Shown: one piece after another, positions 4,931-8,258 of the stretch
Position numbering within the stretch: position 1 is the stretch's first letter
Layout: every line of letters begins with the position of its first letter
DNA from: a bacterium
GTDB lineage: Bacteria > Bacteroidota > Bacteroidia > Bacteroidales > Bacteroidaceae
Assembly: GCA_004562975.1 (NCBI GenBank)
Contig: SFQP01000045.1
Span: forward strand, 1 to 8,258
Direction: 5' to 3'
Length of the DNA: 8,258 nt
Made by a program: the position numbers and the translations under genes
Notes under the pieces: generated by a model
Databases searched by the model: none
Told to the model about the DNA's origin: nothing
Seen by the model: only the letters and a program-made list of their open reading frames with translations

Positions 4931-6205
4931 GTGCTGCAGACACTTCAGAATGCCTGGAAGATCCCTGAACTGCGTAAGAAGCTCATCTTCACCATGTTCA
5001 TTCTGCTGATCTATCGGGTCGGCAATGTGATTCCGGTGCCTTTCATTGACGTAGCCACTCTGAAGACCTATTTCGACAGCGTCCTTTCCAACACCATCCT
5101 GGGCCTGTACAACGCCATGTCCGGTTCCGCGTTCCGGCAGGCGACTGTCTTCGCTCTGGGCATTCAGCCCTACATCAACGCTTCCATTATCATCCAGCTG
5201 CTGACCATCGCCATCCCCGCTCTGGAGCGGCTGGCCAAGGACGGCGGCGAGGAGGGTAAGAAGAAGATCGCCAGGATCACCCGCTACACCACCGTGGGTC
5301 TTGGCCTGCTGATGGGCTGGGCTTACTACATGATGCTCAACAACTACAGCGCCCAGGGCTTCTCCATCATCACCCAGACCGGCGTGCTGCCCGCCATCGT
5401 CATCATCCTGGCCTTCACCGCCGGCTCCGCCCTGGTGATGTGGCTGGGTGAGCAGATCACCGAGTTCGGTATCGGCAACGGCATCTCCATGATCCTGTTC
5501 GCCAACATCATCTCCGGTATCCCCGCCATGATCAACAACCTGTTCACCATGATCTGGTGGCAGATCATCATCGTGGTGGTGGGCATCGTGGCTCTGGTTC
5601 TGTTCATTGTCTTCATCAATGATGCCGAGCGCCGGATCCCCATCCAGTACGCCAAGCGCGTGGTGGGCCGCAAGGTCTACGGCGGCCAGAACACCAACCT
5701 GCCCATCAAGGTGAGCATGTCCGGTGTTATGCCTGTCATCTTCGCCCAGTCCATCTGCTCCCTGCCCGCTACCATCTGCGCCTTCACCGGCAAGACCAGC
5801 GGCTGGTGGTATGAGAATGTCTGGAGCTCCTCCAGCTGGACCTACGCGTTTATCTACTTCCTGATGATCTTCTTCTTCAGCTGGTTCTACTCCACCATCC
5901 AGTACGATCCCGTGGAGATCTCCAACAACCTGAAGAAGAACGGCGGCTTTATCCCCGGCTTCCGTCCCGGCAAGCCCACCGCCGAATTCATCCAGAAGGT
6001 CATCAACAAGATCGTTGTCTTCGGCGCCGTTTATCTCGGCATCGTGGCCCTGCTGCCCATCGTTGCCGGTAACCTCATGAGTGGGGTCCGGAACCTGGCC
6101 ATCGGCGGCACCTCCGTCATCATCGTTGTGGGCGTTGCCCTGGAGACGGTGAAGGCTCTGGAGGCTCAGATGCTCATGCGGCACTACAAAGGCTTCCTGG
6201 ATTGA
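4931..6205 (+). CDS. secY: Preprotein translocase channel subunit SecY
   Basis: SecY forms the membrane pore of the Sec translocon with SecE and SecG and handles export and membrane insertion. The 424-residue product has about ten hydrophobic segments. Clear landmarks are the N-terminal AWKIPELRKKLIFT (8-21), the plug-region stretch to ALGIQPYINASIIIQLL (75-91), and GEQITEFGIGNGISMILFAN (173-192) at TM5. Cytoplasmic loop C4 has ERRIPIQYAKRVVG (233-246), loop C5 has NLKKNGGFIPGFRPGKPT (333-350), and TM10 ends ALEAQMLMRHYKGFL. The start is GTG, with zero bases after the rplO stop; MLQTLQNAWKIPELRKK aligns with the usual SecY N-terminus, so an upstream start is not needed. It is the only membrane protein in the window. 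No second secY or accessory Sec genes are present. Confidence 0.98.
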   Translation: MLQTLQNAWKIPELRKKLIFTMFILLIYRVGNVIPVPFIDVATLKTYFDSVLSNTILGLYNAMSGSAFRQATVFALGIQPYINASIIIQLLTIAIPALERLAKDGGEEGKKKIARITRYTTVGLGLLMGWAYYMMLNNYSAQGFSIITQTGVLPAIVIILAFTAGSALVMWLGEQITEFGIGNGISMILFANIISGIPAMINNLFTMIWWQIIIVVVGIVALVLFIVFINDAERRIPIQYAKRVVGRKVYGGQNTNLPIKVSMSGVMPVIFAQSICSLPATICAFTGKTSGWWYENVWSSSSWTYAFIYFLMIFFFSWFYSTIQYDPVEISNNLKKNGGFIPGFRPGKPTAEFIQKVINKIVVFGAVYLGIVALLPIVAGNLMSGVRNLAIGGTSVIIVVGVALETVKALEAQMLMRHYKGFLD

Positions 6206-6223
6206 TTTGGGAGGTATGGCAGG

Positions 6224-6862
6224 ATGAATCTCATTCTACTGGGCGCGCCCGGCGCCGGAAAGGGAACACAGGCGGAGCTGCTTGTTAACAAGCTCTCCAT
6301 TCCCGCCATTTCTACCGGGAACATGCTCCGTGAGGCCATCGCCAAGGGTACGGAGCTTGGAAAAAAAGCAAAGCAGTACATGGACGAGGGCGCCCTGGTT
6401 CCCGACGAGCTGATCTTAGGCATCGTCGCGGACCGGGTGGCGCAGCCCGACTGCCGCAACGGCTTCATCCTGGACGGCGTGCCCCGCACGCTGGCCCAGG
6501 CGGAGGCTCTGGAGGCCAAGGGTGTCAGAATCGACCATGTGATCTCCATTGAGGTGGACGACAAGGAGATCGAGGGCCGGATGACCGGCCGTCGGGTCTG
6601 CGCCAAGTGCGGCGCCAGCTACCATGTCGTCGCCAATCCCCCCAAGACTGAGGGCGTGTGCGATCTGTGCGGCGGGGAGCTGGTCATCCGCAAGGACGAC
6701 GCTCCCGAAACCGTCCGTCACCGCCTGGAGGTGTACCACGCTTCCACCGAGGTCCTGAAGGACTTCTACGGCAAGCTGGGCCGCCTGCGTACTGTCAACG
6801 GCAGTCAGTCCATTGAGGGTGCCAATGAGGAAATCCTCAGGGCAATCGAGGCAAAGGTATGA
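6224..6862 (+). CDS. adk: Adenylate kinase, zinc-LID type
   Basis: Adk catalyses ATP + AMP = 2 ADP in the cytoplasm. The 212-residue product carries the P-loop GAPGAGKGTQ (7-16, Lys13), the AMP-site TGNMLR (31-36, Arg36) and the CORE motif DGVPRT (84-89, Arg88). The LID begins near GRMTGRRVC, with Arg123, and HRLEVY (Arg165 and Arg167 nearby) follows. The long-form LID has four Cys at 126, 129, 146 and 149, a structural zinc site typical of Firmicutes. Val86 replaces the Phe of the usual DGFPRT. GGGAGGT (6209-6215) supports the ATG at 6224; an ATG at 6216 is out of frame. Its stop overlaps the map start by 4 nt (ATGA). Location after secY is the usual Firmicute arrangement. Confidence 0.98.
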   Translation: MNLILLGAPGAGKGTQAELLVNKLSIPAISTGNMLREAIAKGTELGKKAKQYMDEGALVPDELILGIVADRVAQPDCRNGFILDGVPRTLAQAEALEAKGVRIDHVISIEVDDKEIEGRMTGRRVCAKCGASYHVVANPPKTEGVCDLCGGELVIRKDDAPETVRHRLEVYHASTEVLKDFYGKLGRLRTVNGSQSIEGANEEILRAIEAKV

Positions 6863-7614
6863 TCACAATCAAAAATGAACATGAGCTGGAAGCGATGCGC
6901 CAGGCCTGTAAAATTACCGCGGCAGCCCGTGCCTTGGCAGGGGAAATGGTAAGACCGGGCGTATCGACCAAGGCCATTGACCGGGCCGTTCACGATTACA
7001 TCGTGTCTCAGGGCGCGAAACCGTCGTTCCTGAACTACAACGGCTATCCCGCCAGCGCCTGCATCAGCGTCAACAGCACGGTTATCCACGGAATTCCGGG
7101 TGGCTACATCCTGAAGGAAGGGGACATCGTGTCCGTGGACGTGGGGGCGTTCTACAAGGGGTTTCATGGCGATTGTGCCGCTACCTTTCCCTGTGGTGCC
7201 ATCAGCACCGAGGCGCAGAAACTGATTGATGTGACGAAGCAGAGCTTCTTCGAGGGCATCCGCTTCGCCACCAAGGGAAAGCGCGTGCAAGATATCTCCC
7301 ACGCCATCCAGACGTATGTGGAGTCTAACGGTTTTGCGGTTGTCCGTTCCTTCGTGGGTCACGGCGTAGGACGCAAGCTGCATGAGGAGCCGGAGGTTCC
7401 GAATTTCGGAAATCCCGGCCGTGGGCCGAGGCTTCTGCCCGGTATGACCATCGCTGTCGAGCCAATGGTCAACGCCGGTACCTATGAGGTAACGGTGCTG
7501 AAGGACGGCTGGACCACGGTCACTGCCGACGGCAAGCTCTCGGCGCACTATGAAAATACTGTACTCATCACCGACGGCGAGCCGGAAATACTCACCGTCA
7601 CCGAAGGACTTTGA
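6859..7614 (+). CDS. map: Methionine aminopeptidase, type I
   Basis: Map removes the initiator Met from new proteins once the formyl group is gone. The 251-residue product shows the full pita-bread metal site: Asp94 (VSVDVG), Asp105 (FHGDC), His168 (GHGVG), Glu201 (VEPMV) and Glu232 (YENT), plus the substrate-side His77 (VIHGIP). The residues match E. coli Map with a three-residue offset, and no N-terminal SEC-C or zinc-finger extension is present, so it is the plain type Ia form. The ATG at 6859 overlaps the adk stop by 4 nt, indicating coupling. Codon use is less biased than in the ribosomal genes (more AAA, CCG, GCG), as expected for lower expression. Confidence 0.98.
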   Translation: MITIKNEHELEAMRQACKITAAARALAGEMVRPGVSTKAIDRAVHDYIVSQGAKPSFLNYNGYPASACISVNSTVIHGIPGGYILKEGDIVSVDVGAFYKGFHGDCAATFPCGAISTEAQKLIDVTKQSFFEGIRFATKGKRVQDISHAIQTYVESNGFAVVRSFVGHGVGRKLHEEPEVPNFGNPGRGPRLLPGMTIAVEPMVNAGTYEVTVLKDGWTTVTADGKLSAHYENTVLITDGEPEILTVTEGL

Positions 7615-7617
7615 TTT

Positions 7618-7914
7618 ATGGATCCAGCGGATATACGCATCTCGGATGTGGTTGTGTCCACAGCCGGCCGGGATCAGGGGGAATGGTTCTACGTCATCGG
7701 CGAAGGACCGGACTGCCTGATGCTGGCCAACGGCCGCAACCGCACTCTGGAGAAGCCAAAGCGAAAAAAGCGAAAGCACGTAAAAAAGGTCCTTCGATCT
7801 GAGACCAGAGTCGCCGCGAAACTCCTTTCCGGTGACAAAGTGCTCAACGGAGAATTACGAAGAGATCTGGCGTTCCTCGCCAGAGAAATGCAAAGCGATA
7901 ACCTGGGAGGGTAA
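7618..7914 (+). CDS. KOW-domain RNA-binding protein (L14e-like, YbzG-type)
   Basis: This is a small 98-residue protein of the group annotated as KOW-domain or L14E/L6E/L27E-like, often found between map and infA in Firmicutes (ybzG in B. subtilis, from memory). The KOW-like segment is near the N-terminus, [20 protein letters not shown] (11-30). A strongly basic patch [13 protein letters not shown] (47-59) follows, then a polar helical C-terminus. That fits nucleic-acid, probably rRNA, binding, but no reaction or partner is known from the sequence. GAAGGA at 7603-7608 lies 9 nt before the ATG, which is 3 nt after the map stop. Several uncommon codons (ATA, CGA) set it apart from the ribosomal genes. 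Its last bases hold the infA ribosome-binding site. Confidence 0.85.
   Translation: MDPADIRISDVVVSTAGRDQGEWFYVIGEGPDCLMLANGRNRTLEKPKRKKRKHVKKVLRSETRVAAKLLSGDKVLNGELRRDLAFLAREMQSDNLGG
7905..7911 (+). promoter_or_regulatory. infA ribosome-binding site that fixes a TTG start
   Basis: GGGAGGG, inside the final codons of the KOW gene, lies 7 nt upstream of TTG7919. This spacing and the exact 72-residue IF-1 that results identify TTG as the infA initiator rather than the in-frame ATG at 7832. Confidence 0.8.
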
Positions 7915-7918
7915 TAAC

Positions 7919-8137
7919 TTGGCAAAAGACGACGTAATCGAGATTGAGGGCATCGTTACCGATGCACTGCCGAATGCTATGTTCAAAGTCGACATTGGCA
8001 GCGGACACACCATTCTGGCACACATTTCCGGCAAGCTCAGAATGAATTTCATTAAGATCTTGCCCGGTGATAAAGTAACCGTTCAAATGTCTCCCTATGA
8101 TCTGACCCAGGGCCGGATCACCTGGAGAAGCAAGTAA
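7919..8137 (+). CDS. infA: Translation initiation factor IF-1, TTG start
   Basis: IF-1 is an OB-fold protein that occupies the 30S A site during initiation and works with IF-2 and IF-3. Starting at TTG7919 the product is 72 residues, the family's usual length, beginning (M)[12 protein letters not shown]. It continues with [15 protein letters not shown], then [20 protein letters not shown] and [15 protein letters not shown]. An ATG in the same frame at 7832 would add 29 residues overlapping the KOW gene and unlike any IF-1, so it is rejected. The TTG is 4 nt after the KOW stop and has a good GGGAGGG site. A TTG initiator for an essential initiation factor is noteworthy. A 38-nt gap separates it from rpmJ. 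Confidence 0.96.
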   Translation: MAKDDVIEIEGIVTDALPNAMFKVDIGSGHTILAHISGKLRMNFIKILPGDKVTVQMSPYDLTQGRITWRSK

Positions 8138-8175
8138 AATCAGAGAAGATCGTTCTCATATGGAGGTTAAACAGT

Positions 8176-8258
8176 ATGAAGGTAAGACCGTCCGTTAAAC
8201 CCATGTGCGAAAAGTGTAAGATCATCAAGCGCAAGGGTCGCGTAATGGTAATTTGCGA
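8176..8258 (+). CDS. rpmJ: 50S ribosomal protein L36 (bL36), zinc form, 3' end missing
   Basis: This is the smallest large-subunit protein, with a single zinc ribbon. The window ends after 27 complete codons of about 37. The visible sequence [20 protein letters not shown] is canonical, with Cys11, Cys14 and Cys27 of the Cys3-His zinc site; the His and the basic tail lie beyond the edge. This is the C+ form. GGAGG at 8162-8166 lies 9 nt before the ATG at 8176. By the usual order rpsM, rpsK, rpoA and rplQ should follow outside the window. Confidence 0.96.
   Translation, partial: MKVRPSVKPMCEKCKIIKRKGRVMVIC

Noticed and set aside
4445..6184. 579-codon open frame on the minus strand opposite rpmD, rplO and secY
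   Set aside because: Its product is a low-complexity His/Asp/Gly/Gln/Leu-rich string typical of the antisense of GC-rich, strongly codon-biased genes. The sense strand encodes clear L15 and SecY. Avoidance of TTA, CTA and TCA codons in the sense genes keeps the antisense open.
7611..7802. 63-codon frame overlapping the start of the KOW gene
   Set aside because: Out-of-frame shadow; the KOW frame has the better ribosome-binding site and a recognisable segment.
7832..7918. ATG-initiated 101-residue version of infA
   Set aside because: The extra 29 residues overlap the KOW gene, are unlike any IF-1, and have no good ribosome-binding site, whereas TTG7919 gives the exact family length with GGGAGGG 7 nt upstream.
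8143..8157. Hairpin GAGAA/TTCTC between infA and rpmJ
   Set aside because: Only five pairs, mostly A-T, no T-tract, and it occurs in a short leader; it could be chance.

Overview
The window is an internal stretch of a bacterial S10-spc-alpha ribosomal protein cluster, with every real gene on the + strand. It starts inside rplP (L16), the end of the S10 part. It continues through rpmC, rpsQ, rplN, rplX, rplE, rpsZ (rpsN, zinc type), rpsH, rplF, rplR, rpsE, rpmD, rplO and secY. It then runs through adk, map, a small KOW-domain gene and infA, and stops inside rpmJ (L36). The order secY-adk-map-KOW-infA-rpmJ, the zinc-type 61-residue S14, the Cys4 zinc-type adenylate kinase and the strong GGAGG ribosome-binding sites all indicate a Firmicute. 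GC-rich codon use (AAG, CTG and C-ending codons dominate) and the style of the proteins suggest a gut-type clostridium of the Oscillospirales. That placement is inference; genus cannot be read from this window.

Layout: 1-4930 holds ribosomal protein genes separated by 13-18 nt, each gap usually containing GGAGG directly after or overlapping the stop codon. secY (4931-6205) starts at GTG with no gap after rplO. adk (6224-6862) and map (6859-7614) overlap by 4 nt. The KOW gene (7618-7914) and infA (7919-8137, TTG start) follow within 3-4 nt, and rpmJ begins at 8176. No convincing promoter or rho-independent terminator is visible, so the whole window is probably one transcript. The genes join ribosome assembly (uL and uS proteins), membrane insertion (SecY), adenylate balance (Adk), N-terminal Met removal from new chains (Map) and initiation (IF-1).

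The one exception is the 259-nt gap between rpsZ and rpsH (2158-2416). It contains what looks like a clean insertion of about 240 nt (2160-2399) flanked by TAAGG on both sides. Removing the insert with one TAAGG restores a 14-nt gap and a stop/Shine-Dalgarno junction of the type seen elsewhere in the operon. The insert can be paired by hand into one long imperfect hairpin from end to end, and it carries three tandem ATTCACT heptamers. I read it as a small non-autonomous MITE-like element, or a structured RNA, lodged in a highly conserved operon without breaking either neighbour. It is the main point of interest; the rest is a conventional, intact ribosomal gene cluster.
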